Positions 16,511 to 25,244 of a DNA stretch of 64,000 nucleotides are shown one piece after another. A program made the translations under genes and the position numbers. Every line of letters starts with the position of its first letter. The first letter of the stretch is position 1. Source of the stretch: Acinetobacter sp. NIPH 298 (GTDB lineage Bacteria; Pseudomonadota; Gammaproteobacteria; Pseudomonadales; Moraxellaceae). The notes under the pieces are model-generated. The model saw only the letters and a list, made by a program, of their open reading frames with translations, did no database searches and was not told the origin of the DNA. Location: the NCBI RefSeq assembly GCF_000369505.1, contig NZ_KB850055.1, positions 1,517,706 through 1,581,705 of the forward strand. The letters are read 5' to 3'.

Positions 16511-17731
16511 ATGTCTTCCCCAAGCTCTCCCTCTCTTTCTTCTCCGTCAAAAAACTATTCTTTATTTCTGGTGATTTTTTCACTTGCGATTGGTAGTTTT
16601 TGTATTGGCACAACTGAATTTGTTGCAATGGGACTGATCCAAGAAATAGCCACAGATTTAAATGTCAGTGTTCCCCATGCAGGTTATTTCATCAGTGCTT
16701 ATGCGCTCGGCGTGATGGTTGGTGCACCCATTATTGCGATATTAGGCGCTAAAGTCCCACGTAAAACCTTATTGCTAGGTTTAATGCTGTTTTACGGTTT
16801 GGCAAATGCAGCTACAGCGTTCGCAACCACATCAGAAACCATGCTCGTTTCACGTTTTATTGCAGGTTTTCCACATGGTGCTTACTTTGGTGTTGCTGCG
16901 CTAGTCGCAGCCGAGTTAGCCGGTAAGCAACGTCGTGCGATTGCTATTGCCCAAGTAATGATGGGTTTAACCATTGCCAATGTGATTGGTGTACCCATCG
17001 CAACATGGCTCGGTCAACAATTCGGCTGGAAAACTGGTTTTGAATTTTCTGCTGTCATTGCCTTTATTACCTTGATCGGCATCGGACTTTTTGTGCCCAA
17101 TATTCGCCCACAAAAAACGGCAAGTATTCGAGCAGAATTGAAAGGCTTAAAAAATATCAATATGTGGCTCACTCTAGCAGTTGGTGCGATTGGTTTTGGC
17201 GGCATGTTTTCCGTTTATAGTTACGTCTCCCCAATCCTCACTGAATATACACATGCCGATATTTCCGTTGTTCCAATTGCATTGGCGATCTGGGGCGTGG
17301 GTATGGTGATTGGTGGCTTGGTTGCTGGTTGGCTCGCAGATCGGCATTTGTTTAAAACCATGATTGGGATTTTAATCAGTTCCGCACTCACCTTCGTGCT
17401 CGCCAGTTTTATGATGGCAAATCTATATACGGCTATCGCAGCCTTATTTTTGATTGGTTTTACGGTGATTGGTTTAGGCAGTGCCTTACAAACGCATTTA
17501 ATGGATATTGCAGGTGATGCACAAACATTAGCTGCATCGTTGAATCACTCGGCCTTCAACCTAGCCAATGCATTAGGCGCTTTTTTAGGTGGATGGGTAC
17601 TGAGCCATAATATGGGTTGGTTAGCACCGATTTGGGTGGGGTTCGTACTCAGTTTAGGCGGTTTAGTGATTTTATTAATCGCCTTGGCTTATGCAAAATA
17701 CACTGATAAAAAAGAATCTGTCGTTGCTTAA
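16511..17731 (+). CDS. MFS transporter, sugar-efflux/AraJ-like
   Basis: About 406 aa with 12 predicted membrane segments. It is a DHA1-type major facilitator of the AraJ/YdhP group, with the N-terminal motif FCIGTTEFVAMGLIQEIA and the loop 2-3 region GAKVPRKTLLLG. Such proteins export sugars or drugs; the substrate here is unknown. The ATG at 16511 (MSSPSSPSLSS) is preceded by CGAGA; an ATG 15 bases upstream and a longer open frame to 16442 are alternatives. Its stop codon lies inside a perfect hairpin that acts as terminator for the opposing iron operon. Confidence 0.85.
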   Translation: MSSPSSPSLSSPSKNYSLFLVIFSLAIGSFCIGTTEFVAMGLIQEIATDLNVSVPHAGYFISAYALGVMVGAPIIAILGAKVPRKTLLLGLMLFYGLANAATAFATTSETMLVSRFIAGFPHGAYFGVAALVAAELAGKQRRAIAIAQVMMGLTIANVIGVPIATWLGQQFGWKTGFEFSAVIAFITLIGIGLFVPNIRPQKTASIRAELKGLKNINMWLTLAVGAIGFGGMFSVYSYVSPILTEYTHADISVVPIALAIWGVGMVIGGLVAGWLADRHLFKTMIGILISSALTFVLASFMMANLYTAIAALFLIGFTVIGLGSALQTHLMDIAGDAQTLAASLNHSAFNLANALGAFLGGWVLSHNMGWLAPIWVGFVLSLGGLVILLIALAYAKYTDKKESVVA

Positions 17732-17743
17732 CGACAGATTCTT
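17712..17743. terminator. 14-bp hairpin over the MFS stop codon; terminator for the minus-strand iron operon
   Basis: Arms AAGAATCTGTCGTT and AACGACAGATTCTT enclose the tetraloop GCTT, and the TAA stop (17729-17731) sits in it. An A-run on the left becomes a T-run on the minus strand, so it is best oriented to terminate the siderophore transporter operon. Confidence 0.85.
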
Positions 17744-17775
17744 CTCAATAGAATACAAGGCGTCATCACTAAATG

Positions 17776-18726
17776 TTATTTCACAACATCAGCTACTTCT
17801 TTTAACATCGCCTGCATACCACCCAAACCGTTATTCATTAAATACCAGTTGCTCGAATCCAAATAAACAATATTGCCATTTTTGGCCGCTTTGGATTGAT
17901 TGACAATATTGTTATTTAACACACGTTTTGCACCCTCTTGATTGCCCGTGATTGCAGCACCACGATCAATTACGAATAAATAGTCTGGATCTTTCTGGGC
18001 AATGAACTCGTGGGAAATGGCCATCCCATGCAAGCCCACTTTAATCGAAGCATCTGCAGGGGTAAAGCCGTATAAATCATGGATATTACCAAACCGCGAA
18101 CCTGAACCGTAGGCAGCAATCTTGCTATTATTCACCAAGATCACCAATGCAGTTTTACCTTTGGTTTTTTCTTTTAATGCAGCAATGTCTTGCTCCAAAG
18201 TTTTTAATTGTTGCTCTGCCTCAGGTTTCTTGCCGACCATTTCTGCAACATTCAAGGTTTGTTGTTTAAACGAATTAAACTGATCGTTATAATCCACATC
18301 TACAAAATAAGTTGGTGCAATTTGTTTAATCTGATTCACCAGATTTTCCATACGCCCACTCATCAAGATCAACTCAGGCTGACTACCCGCAATTTTTTCC
18401 AGATTTGGCTCTTTTACTGTGCCAACATCCAGATATTGACCATCACTAAAGTTTTGTAGCACCGCAGGTAACGGCGTACCTTTGGGTAAAGCAACCACTT
18501 TGTCATCTGCCCCAAGTGCATGAATGGTATTCAGGGCGTTGGTATCTAATACCGCAATACGTGACAAAGTGGATGGAATCGAAATCTGACCCGCTTTACT
18601 GCTAAAACTCATCATCTCATGTGAGTTAGTTGTTCCTTCCTGTGCCGCAGAGGGTTCATTTGAATGACCACATGCAGCCAATACTGCACTCAACATCATG
18701 ATCGGCAACGTCTTTTTGAACAGCAT
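17776..18726 (-). CDS. Siderophore ABC transporter substrate-binding lipoprotein
   Basis: A 316-aa periplasmic ferric-siderophore binding protein of the FatB/CeuE/YclQ (FepB-like) type, anchored by a lipoprotein signal (MLFKKTLPIMMLSAVLAAC). The two lobes are joined by a helix (about KPEAEQQLKTLEQDIAALKE); conserved blocks include RIAVLDTNALNTIHALGADDKVVALP and DPDYLFVIDRG. It is the last gene of a four-gene minus-strand operon and has AGGAG 5' of its ATG. No outer-membrane receptor or biosynthesis gene is adjacent, so the ligand cannot be named; catecholate or mixed catecholate siderophores are typical of the family. Confidence 0.9.
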   Translation of the reverse strand: MLFKKTLPIMMLSAVLAACGHSNEPSAAQEGTTNSHEMMSFSSKAGQISIPSTLSRIAVLDTNALNTIHALGADDKVVALPKGTPLPAVLQNFSDGQYLDVGTVKEPNLEKIAGSQPELILMSGRMENLVNQIKQIAPTYFVDVDYNDQFNSFKQQTLNVAEMVGKKPEAEQQLKTLEQDIAALKEKTKGKTALVILVNNSKIAAYGSGSRFGNIHDLYGFTPADASIKVGLHGMAISHEFIAQKDPDYLFVIDRGAAITGNQEGAKRVLNNNIVNQSKAAKNGNIVYLDSSNWYLMNNGLGGMQAMLKEVADVVK

Positions 18727-18735
18727 AACGAACTC

Positions 18736-19500
18736 CTAACTAATAAAATACAAACCTAATTTGTGTTGCTGAATTTGTTGAATCGGGATATGAAAATCAA
18801 AGATCGCTTCTAAAGTTGTTTCATTCATAATCTGCTGTGGATGCCCTTGATAGACTAACTCACCATTTTTCATTGCAATAATGTGATCGGCATACACTGA
18901 GGCAAAGTTAATATCATGAATCACTACAATGATGGATTTGCCATGATTTTCAGCAAGATCTTTCAGCACACGCATAATTTGTGCGGAATGCTTCATATCT
19001 AAGTTGTTCAACGGCTCATCCAATAAGATATATTCTGTATCCTGTGCCAAAATCATCGCTATATATGCGCGTTGGCGTTGTCCACCTGACAACTCACTTA
19101 ACTGACGATGACGCATCGATTGCAGATCCATATAAGCGATTGAACGATCAATAATTTCGTGGTCTTGCTTGGTCAAACGCCCCTGTGAATATGGAAAACG
19201 ACCAAATGCCACCAAATCCTCGATACTCAGACGCAACTCGGTATGATTGGACTGCTTTAAAATCGCCATTTTTTTGGCGATATCCGCACTTTTCATGTCA
19301 TGTAAATCTTGACCATCCAACAATACCTGCCCCTGATCTGCATCAATCAGACGACTCATGATGGAAAGCAGCGTACTTTTACCTGCGCCATTGGGTCCGA
19401 TAAATGCGGTAAATTGACCTTTGGCAATCGTGAGTGAGACTTGATTGACGACGCACTGTTGATGATAGCTTTTTCGTAAATTCTTCAGCTCTATTGCCAT
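18736..19500 (-). CDS. Siderophore ABC transporter ATP-binding protein
   Basis: A 254-aa ATPase that energises the importer. Walker A GPNGAGKST, signature LSGGQRQRAYIA, Walker B YILLDEP and the switch His (VVIHDINF) are intact. The family is FecE/FatE/YclP. The start overlaps the preceding permease by 10 bases, which indicates translational coupling; the binding protein begins 9 bases after this stop. Confidence 0.93.
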   Translation of the reverse strand: MAIELKNLRKSYHQQCVVNQVSLTIAKGQFTAFIGPNGAGKSTLLSIMSRLIDADQGQVLLDGQDLHDMKSADIAKKMAILKQSNHTELRLSIEDLVAFGRFPYSQGRLTKQDHEIIDRSIAYMDLQSMRHRQLSELSGGQRQRAYIAMILAQDTEYILLDEPLNNLDMKHSAQIMRVLKDLAENHGKSIIVVIHDINFASVYADHIIAMKNGELVYQGHPQQIMNETTLEAIFDFHIPIQQIQQHKLGLYFIS

Positions 19501-20447
19501 TTTTTATTTTCCTTCAATAAAATCCAGAAGAAATAAATTCCACCGGCAAAGTTAATAATGACGCTCAATGTGGTTTTGAAATTCAGTACATGTAATACGA
19601 TGAATTGACCGAGCATGAGGCAAAGCACACTCACCAAAATAATGCCGAGCAGTAAAATGTGATGTTGATGCGTTCTAAACAGTTCCAACGTGATATTGAG
19701 TACCAATAAACCAAGGAACATCATTGGACCTGCGAGTGCTGTTGCAGATGCGAGTGCAAACACCACTAAAACCAGTAACAACCGACTGGTTTTGTCATAG
19801 TCCAGCCCAAGATTTAATGCATGATCTCGTCCCAACGCCATCACATTCAGCTTGTGATAATGTCTAAAACTGTAAAAAAGAATGGGGAGAATCGTCAGTA
19901 AAGATAGTGCAACCGTTTCCATTTTCACGACATTAAAACTGGCGAATCCAGCATACGCGGCAACCTGAAACTCATCAGGATCGAGCAACACCTGAAAAAA
20001 GGTCGTCATGTTGTCAAATAGAGTCGAACAAATCAGACCAACCAACAGCAAAAAATAAATATTTTGTTGTGCAACTTTCTGAAAAATGAAGCGATACAGT
20101 AATAAAGCAAAAGTCACCATTAACAACAAACTGATCAAATAATCAGTCACAAAGTTAAGCGACAATAACGTACTCGCACCAAAAAAATAAATAATTGCAG
20201 TTTTAGATAGTTCGTATAATTTATCCAAACCTAAGGCTTGTGGTGTGACCACGCGATTATTCACAATCGTATGAAAAACCAAAGTTGAAACACCAACAGC
20301 AACACCTGCAACGACAATTGCAGCGACCGTTCTTAAACGCAGTCCCAGTGCATACTGCCATGCAATCCCGAGATTCCAACCGAGATATAATCCAATGCTA
20401 ACCAATACAGCAATCGAAAGCACAACCAGCTTCGTCGTATTATGCAT
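19491..20447 (-). CDS. Siderophore ABC transporter permease (second subunit)
   Basis: A 318-aa FecCD-family permease with nine to ten membrane helices. The block MFLGLLVLNITLELFRTHQHHILL near residue 230 is the family's cytoplasmic coupling region, although the usual G-L-x-x-P-H is replaced, as in FatC/YclO. It overlaps the first permease by 8 bases and has a strong AGGAGG site. With the 20440-21393 permease it forms a heterodimeric channel. Confidence 0.9.
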   Translation of the reverse strand: MHNTTKLVVLSIAVLVSIGLYLGWNLGIAWQYALGLRLRTVAAIVVAGVAVGVSTLVFHTIVNNRVVTPQALGLDKLYELSKTAIIYFFGASTLLSLNFVTDYLISLLLMVTFALLLYRFIFQKVAQQNIYFLLLVGLICSTLFDNMTTFFQVLLDPDEFQVAAYAGFASFNVVKMETVALSLLTILPILFYSFRHYHKLNVMALGRDHALNLGLDYDKTSRLLLVLVVFALASATALAGPMMFLGLLVLNITLELFRTHQHHILLLGIILVSVLCLMLGQFIVLHVLNFKTTLSVIINFAGGIYFFWILLKENKKWQ

Positions 20448-21393
20448 AACGATACCTCCTGAGTAATAACCACAGGAAGATCACGCTACCGACCACACCC
20501 ATTATCAGGCTGACAGAAACCTCATACGGATAAATCACCACCCGCCCAAAAACATCACAAAGCAAGACCAGCAATGCACCAAGCAATGCCGTATGTGAGA
20601 GTGTCTTACGAATATGATCACCCAAATAAAGGCTCACTAGATTTGGTACGATTAAACCGAGAAATGGAATCGCTCCCACCGTAACAATCACCACACCGGT
20701 AATCACCGAGATCAGCAGCAAACCTAAAAAAAGTGTCTGTTTATAATTTAAGCCAAGATTCGTTGCAAAATCCTCACCTAAGCCCGCCAACACAAAACGA
20801 TTGGCAAATATATAAATCAGTACCAGTACAGGAATACTTAAATAGATCAATTCATATTGACCATTCAAAATAGTCGAGAAATCCCCTTGTAGCCACCCTG
20901 CTAAGTTCTGCAACAAATCAAGTTGCAAAGCAATAAAAGTGGTAAATGCAGAAATAATACTGCCAAAAATCATCCCGACTAATGGAACAAATACCGTATC
21001 TCGATGCTTTAAGGTGGCAAGGATACTCATAAATGTCATCGCACCAATCAGCGTGACGATGATGGCAAATCCAGTTTTGGCAAAAATGGAAGCACTTGGA
21101 AGTAAGATAATCGAAATCAAAACACCTAGCCGCGCACAGTCATATAAACCTGCTGTGGTTGGTGAAACAAAACGGTTCCGACTCAGTGATTGCATAATTA
21201 AACCACAAACACTTAGACCAGCACCTGCAACAACAATCGCCATCAAACGCGGTAAGCGACTCGTCCAAAAAAGCTGCCAGTCTTGCGGATTGCCTGCAAT
21301 CAAACCAGCAATGCTCATGTCCCCAACACCGACGAACAAGGAAATCAATGCCAAAGGAATGAGTAACACAAGTAAATAGCGCCGTTTAATCAT
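20440..21393 (-). CDS. Siderophore ABC transporter permease (first subunit)
   Basis: A 317-aa FecCD-family permease and the first gene of the operon. The motif GAIPFLGLIVPNLVSLYLGDH near residue 225 is the coupling helix seen in FatD/YclN. Nine or ten hydrophobic segments are visible. The operon promoter region contains a Fur box about 83 bases upstream of the ATG. The gene order permease-permease-ATPase-binding protein matches the YclNOPQ-type petrobactin importer of Bacillus, which is a structural, not substrate, parallel. Confidence 0.9.
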   Translation of the reverse strand: MIKRRYLLVLLIPLALISLFVGVGDMSIAGLIAGNPQDWQLFWTSRLPRLMAIVVAGAGLSVCGLIMQSLSRNRFVSPTTAGLYDCARLGVLISIILLPSASIFAKTGFAIIVTLIGAMTFMSILATLKHRDTVFVPLVGMIFGSIISAFTTFIALQLDLLQNLAGWLQGDFSTILNGQYELIYLSIPVLVLIYIFANRFVLAGLGEDFATNLGLNYKQTLFLGLLLISVITGVVIVTVGAIPFLGLIVPNLVSLYLGDHIRKTLSHTALLGALLVLLCDVFGRVVIYPYEVSVSLIMGVVGSVIFLWLLLRRYRYA

Positions 21394-21475
21394 GGCGGGA
21401 GAATTTCATTTAATAAACAACCTTAAAAAATGCTTAAAAATTACGATAAACATCAAATAAGAAAGTATCATAAAT

Positions 21476-21494
21476 GATAATTATTATTGTTATC
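21476..21494 (-). promoter_or_regulatory. Fur box of the siderophore transporter operon
   Basis: GATAATTATTATTGTTATC matches 15 of 19 positions of the Fur consensus GATAATGATAATCATTATC. It lies about 83 bases upstream of the first permease. The rest of the gap from 21394 to 21711 is AT-rich with no gene that I can see. Confidence 0.75.
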
Positions 21495-21711
21495 TTTTTT
21501 TAATTTTTACTAAACCACCAACATCAACATTAAGTTTTATTAAATATTATTCAGTAACAGAGCTGATTTAAGATCATAATTTTAAAACAGGATAAATCAC
21601 CATACTTTTCGAGTATATTCATTCAACCCATTAAAAAATATTAATAAAATAACGTAATCCACAGATCAGACTCTCGAAAATATGGCTAGTTTAGTTAAAG
21701 CCTTTAAAAGA

Positions 21712-22329
21712 TTAGTGGATAAAAAACTGAACTGAATCTTTAATCGGAACAATAACGGAGGCAACCAATAACAATGCCATCGCGGTATTAAACCATTGTA
21801 CTTTTTGGGGGTGATTTACGATCGTTTTCAACTTTTCCCCCATATACGCCCACACCCCAACACTTGGTATACTCACCAAGCCAAAGATCACACCAATAAA
21901 AATAAATTCGACCAATCGACTATTTGCAGAACTATAAGTGGTAATTGCACCCATTGCCATAATCCATGCTTTGGGATTGACCCATTGAAACAACGCTGCG
22001 CCAATGAAACTTAATGGTTTATCAACTTTGGTATCGGTTTTAATGCTACCTGCTCGATAGATTTTGTAGGCTAAATACAATAAATAGCTAATACCGACGA
22101 TTTTTAAGACTTCATAAAGCAAAGGCGAAGAACCAAGCGCAGCACCAACCCCGTAACCAACTAGAATTACCATGACACCAAAGCCAAAACCAATTCCTAA
22201 AATATGCGGGATGCTTCGCTTTAGGCCAAAATTCAAACCCGAAGCGGCCAACATAATATTATTTGGACCGGGGGTAATTGAAGTTACGGTTGAATAAACA
22301 ATAAAAGAGAAAAAAGTCAGTAAACTCAT
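21712..22329 (-). CDS. LysE/RhtB family amino-acid exporter
   Basis: A 205-aa inner-membrane protein with about six helices and the family start SITPGPNNIMLAASG, then a Gly-rich second helix (GIGFGFGVMVILVGYGVG) and QWVNPKAWIMAMG. LysE/RhtB proteins export basic or neutral amino acids and homoserine lactones; the substrate is unknown. It appears to be a single-gene unit. Confidence 0.9.
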   Translation of the reverse strand: MSLLTFFSFIVYSTVTSITPGPNNIMLAASGLNFGLKRSIPHILGIGFGFGVMVILVGYGVGAALGSSPLLYEVLKIVGISYLLYLAYKIYRAGSIKTDTKVDKPLSFIGAALFQWVNPKAWIMAMGAITTYSSANSRLVEFIFIGVIFGLVSIPSVGVWAYMGEKLKTIVNHPQKVQWFNTAMALLLVASVIVPIKDSVQFFIH

Positions 22330-22419
22330 AGAGAAAAATAATTCATTTGTTTAAATTTTCATTTAATATAACATCAAATTCATCTCATTTTTCATTGATT
22401 ATTACAATAAAATTGACAT

Positions 22420-23409
22420 CTACTCGGATAACTTTTCACCACAATGTGGGCAATAGGTTTTTTGTTTCTGTTGGTTTGCTTGCTCTTGTTCTTCTAGCAG
22501 CTTTTCCTTGACCAGTTGCATAATAATTTCATGGGTTTGCTCTTTAGGTAAGCCCACACTGATACGAATCTTTTCAATTTCACGTTGATCATGTAATAAA
22601 TCAAGTCCCCGAATTTGTAAAGCTTCGCGAAATTCTTGTTCTAATCGTTGATTCCTTTGGTTTAATTCGTTGGCTAGTCCTGATGCCAAAATACCTGCGG
22701 GTAATGCCGCAATACCAACACCCAAAATCGTGATCAAAGCACCTAATACACGCCCCACATTGGTCACAGGTGTCACGTCACCATAGCCCACTGTCGTTAA
22801 TGTGACGACTGCCCACCACATAGACTGAGGTATTGAGCTAAATGCTTCTGGTTGTACTTTATTCTCAACCACATACATAGCTGAGGCTGTCATGACGATC
22901 ATAATGACTAAAATGAAAATAACCGCCTGAAAAGAACCTTTTTCGCGTTGAATAACTCTCAACAAAATTTGTAAAGAAACAAAATAGCGCGTCAATTTTA
23001 ATAAACGTAAAAGTCGTAAAATTCGGAGTACACGTAAATCGAAGTTGACGAAGAAGTTTAGATAAGCAGGTAAGATTGCAAGCAGGTCTATGATTGCCCC
23101 ACCACTTTTCATCCATGCAAAGCGTTGTTTCCATGCGGATGATTCTGAATCTTTTTCTGCAATACTCCATACTCTGAGTAAATATTCAATTGAGAAAATA
23201 GCAATCGATACATTTTCGAATATTTCAAATATGCGTTGATGTGGATAAAAAATTGAATCTATCGATTCAAGGATGACTGCTGAAGCATTCGCCACGATCA
23301 AAATAATTAAAAAGTAGTTAACACAGCGGCTAAAGCGAGTTTGATAGTCATCATCATGTAGTGTTTTATAAACAAATTGACGTAATTGTTGCCATGAAAA
23401 TAGAGTCAT
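22420..23409 (-). CDS. Voltage-gated potassium-channel-like ion transporter
   Basis: A 329-aa Kv-type channel: S1-S4 segments including an Arg-rich S4 (LRVLRILRLLRLLKLTRYF), a pore loop with selectivity filter TTVGYGD, and S6. The C-terminal cytoplasmic part is a coiled coil (about 245-315, Gln/Glu-rich) ending in CPHCGEKL, a half zinc ribbon. Gene-level function in Acinetobacter is not known to me; a potassium-selective channel follows from the filter. It is an isolated gene divergent from the DASS transporter. Confidence 0.9.
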   Translation of the reverse strand: MTLFSWQQLRQFVYKTLHDDDYQTRFSRCVNYFLIILIVANASAVILESIDSIFYPHQRIFEIFENVSIAIFSIEYLLRVWSIAEKDSESSAWKQRFAWMKSGGAIIDLLAILPAYLNFFVNFDLRVLRILRLLRLLKLTRYFVSLQILLRVIQREKGSFQAVIFILVIMIVMTASAMYVVENKVQPEAFSSIPQSMWWAVVTLTTVGYGDVTPVTNVGRVLGALITILGVGIAALPAGILASGLANELNQRNQRLEQEFREALQIRGLDLLHDQREIEKIRISVGLPKEQTHEIIMQLVKEKLLEEQEQANQQKQKTYCPHCGEKLSE

Positions 23410-23723
23410 ACCGCACTTATAGTGATGTTAACCAAGTTAAAAATGTAACACAGCATCAAACAATTTGATAAATGATTTTGATCTAGATAAATAACTTTCC
23501 TCAATCAAACAAAAAAGTGAGTAGATCTTTCATCCTTATTTAGCCGTTTTGTATTTCTGCCATCGGCAAAATAAAAGGATTTATATAACGTTGAATCTAC
23601 AAAACTCCCTTTGAATTCTAGCCCCTCACTTTCGATAATCACGTCTTAACGGTTGTTTCTTTAACGATTCATTCATAAAGAACTATAAATTTTATTAAAC
23701 CCATGATCACAAGGGGAATCCAC
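23410..23723. other. Divergent intergenic region, about 310 bases
   Basis: No gene is evident. A 15-base palindrome ATCAAACAATTTGAT at 23455-23469 close to the channel gene may be an operator. A strong AAGGGGAA ribosome site at the right end decides the start of the DASS gene. Confidence 0.5.
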
Positions 23724-25181
23724 ATGGGATTTAAGCTCCTCCCTGCGCTTATTTCTTTATTTATTACATTGATTATTTGGTTCGTTATACCTGTGCCGAT
23801 AGGTGTAGATCCGAATGCTTGGCATTTATTGGCGATGTTTGTTGGCGTAATCGCTGCAATTATTGGTAAAGCCATGCCAATTGGTGCAATCGCGATTATT
23901 GCGATCATGCTCGTTGCAGTCACAGGTGTAACCAATGATAGTCCAAGCGGCGCTATCCAAGATGCATTGAGCAGTTTCTCCAATCCTTTGATCTGGTTGA
24001 TTGGTATTGCAATCATGATCTCGAAAGGTTTACAGAAAACAGGACTTGGCGCTCGCTTAGGCTATTTATTTATCGCAGTATGGGGCAAGAAAACCATTGG
24101 TATCGGTTATAGCATGGTGCTTTCTGAGTTAATTCTTGCACCTGTTACACCGAGTAATACTGCACGTGGCGGTGGGATCATCCATCCTATCGTTCGTGCG
24201 ATTTCGACTAGCTATGATTCAGATCCCGCCAAAGGAACTGAGGGACGCATGGGAAAGTATTTAGCCCTTGTCAGCTATCAGGCCAATCCGATTACTTCCG
24301 CCATGTTTATCACTGCAACTGCACCGAACCCTTTAGTTGTTGATCTAGTCGCAAAAGCAACCAATAGTGAAATTTCACTGAGTTGGAGCACTTGGGCACT
24401 GGCGATGTTACTCCCTGGTCTAATTGCATTGATCGTGATGCCATTGATTCTGTACTTGATGTATCCACCTGAAGTGAAAGAAACACCCAATGCAGCTCAA
24501 TTTGCTAAAGATAAGTTAAAAGAAATGGGTTCAGTCAGTCGAAATGAAAGCATCATGCTCGGTGTATTTGGTATTTTACTGTTGTTATGGGCGGGTATCC
24601 CTGCCATGATTTTTGGTGCTGCTTGGGCTGTTGATCCAACCACAACAGCATTTATTGGTTTGACATTACTTCTGCTCACTGGTGTGCTGACTTGGGAAGA
24701 TATTCTGACGCAAAAAAGTGCATGGGATACGATTACTTGGTTCGCCGCTTTGGTGATGATGGCAACATATCTGAATAAACTCGGTTTGATTGCTTGGTTC
24801 TCAGGTTTATTAGAAAGTGGTATTGGTTCACTTGGTTTAAGCTGGATGCCTGCTTGCTTATTATTGATGCTCGCCTATCTCTATGCACATTATATGTTTG
24901 CGAGTACCACAGCACATATTACTGCGATGTTTGCTGCGTTCTATACCGCAGGGATTGCACTTGGTGCACCGCCGATGTTGTTTGCATTAATGATGGCAGC
25001 CGCTTCAAGTATCATGATGACCTTAACCCATTATGCAACGGGTACATCGCCTGTGGTATTTGGTTCAGGTTACACCACACTGGGTGAATGGTGGAAAGCT
25101 GGCTTTGTCATGAGCGTGGTCAATATAATCATCTTTGTGGTGATAGGTGGACTTTGGTGGAAAATGCTGGGTTATTGGTGA
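23724..25181 (+). CDS. DASS (SLC13) family anion/dicarboxylate:sodium symporter
   Basis: A 485-aa transporter of the CitT/SodiT group that imports di- or tricarboxylates or sulfate with sodium or by exchange. The two pseudo-repeat signature regions are visible (LAPVTPSNTARGGG near residue 145 and YATGTSPVVFGSGY near 440), with NPITSAMFITATAPNPLV between. About 11-12 helices are seen. The ATG at 23724 has AAGGGGAA six bases upstream; an ATG 21 bases earlier lacks one. The substrate is probably a C4/C5 dicarboxylate such as 2-oxoglutarate or malate, by similarity only. Confidence 0.88.
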   Translation: MGFKLLPALISLFITLIIWFVIPVPIGVDPNAWHLLAMFVGVIAAIIGKAMPIGAIAIIAIMLVAVTGVTNDSPSGAIQDALSSFSNPLIWLIGIAIMISKGLQKTGLGARLGYLFIAVWGKKTIGIGYSMVLSELILAPVTPSNTARGGGIIHPIVRAISTSYDSDPAKGTEGRMGKYLALVSYQANPITSAMFITATAPNPLVVDLVAKATNSEISLSWSTWALAMLLPGLIALIVMPLILYLMYPPEVKETPNAAQFAKDKLKEMGSVSRNESIMLGVFGILLLLWAGIPAMIFGAAWAVDPTTTAFIGLTLLLLTGVLTWEDILTQKSAWDTITWFAALVMMATYLNKLGLIAWFSGLLESGIGSLGLSWMPACLLLMLAYLYAHYMFASTTAHITAMFAAFYTAGIALGAPPMLFALMMAAASSIMMTLTHYATGTSPVVFGSGYTTLGEWWKAGFVMSVVNIIIFVVIGGLWWKMLGYW

Positions 25182-25204
25182 TTCTATAGTCAAACCTCCT
25201 ACCT

Positions 25205-25244
25205 CCTAAAGGATTTCATTATTAATTTAAGTGGATCCTTTAGG
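25205..25244. terminator. Inverted repeat at the end of the Abi-C gene
   Basis: Arms CCTAAAGGAT and ATCCTTTAGG enclose 20 bases and cover the Abi-C stop codon (25240-25242). It separates two convergent genes. No long T-run, so termination strength is uncertain. Confidence 0.55.

Noticed and set aside
23410..23723. Riboswitch or small RNA upstream of the DASS gene
   Set aside because: No recognisable aptamer or stable hairpin with T-run was seen; only a short palindrome near the channel gene.
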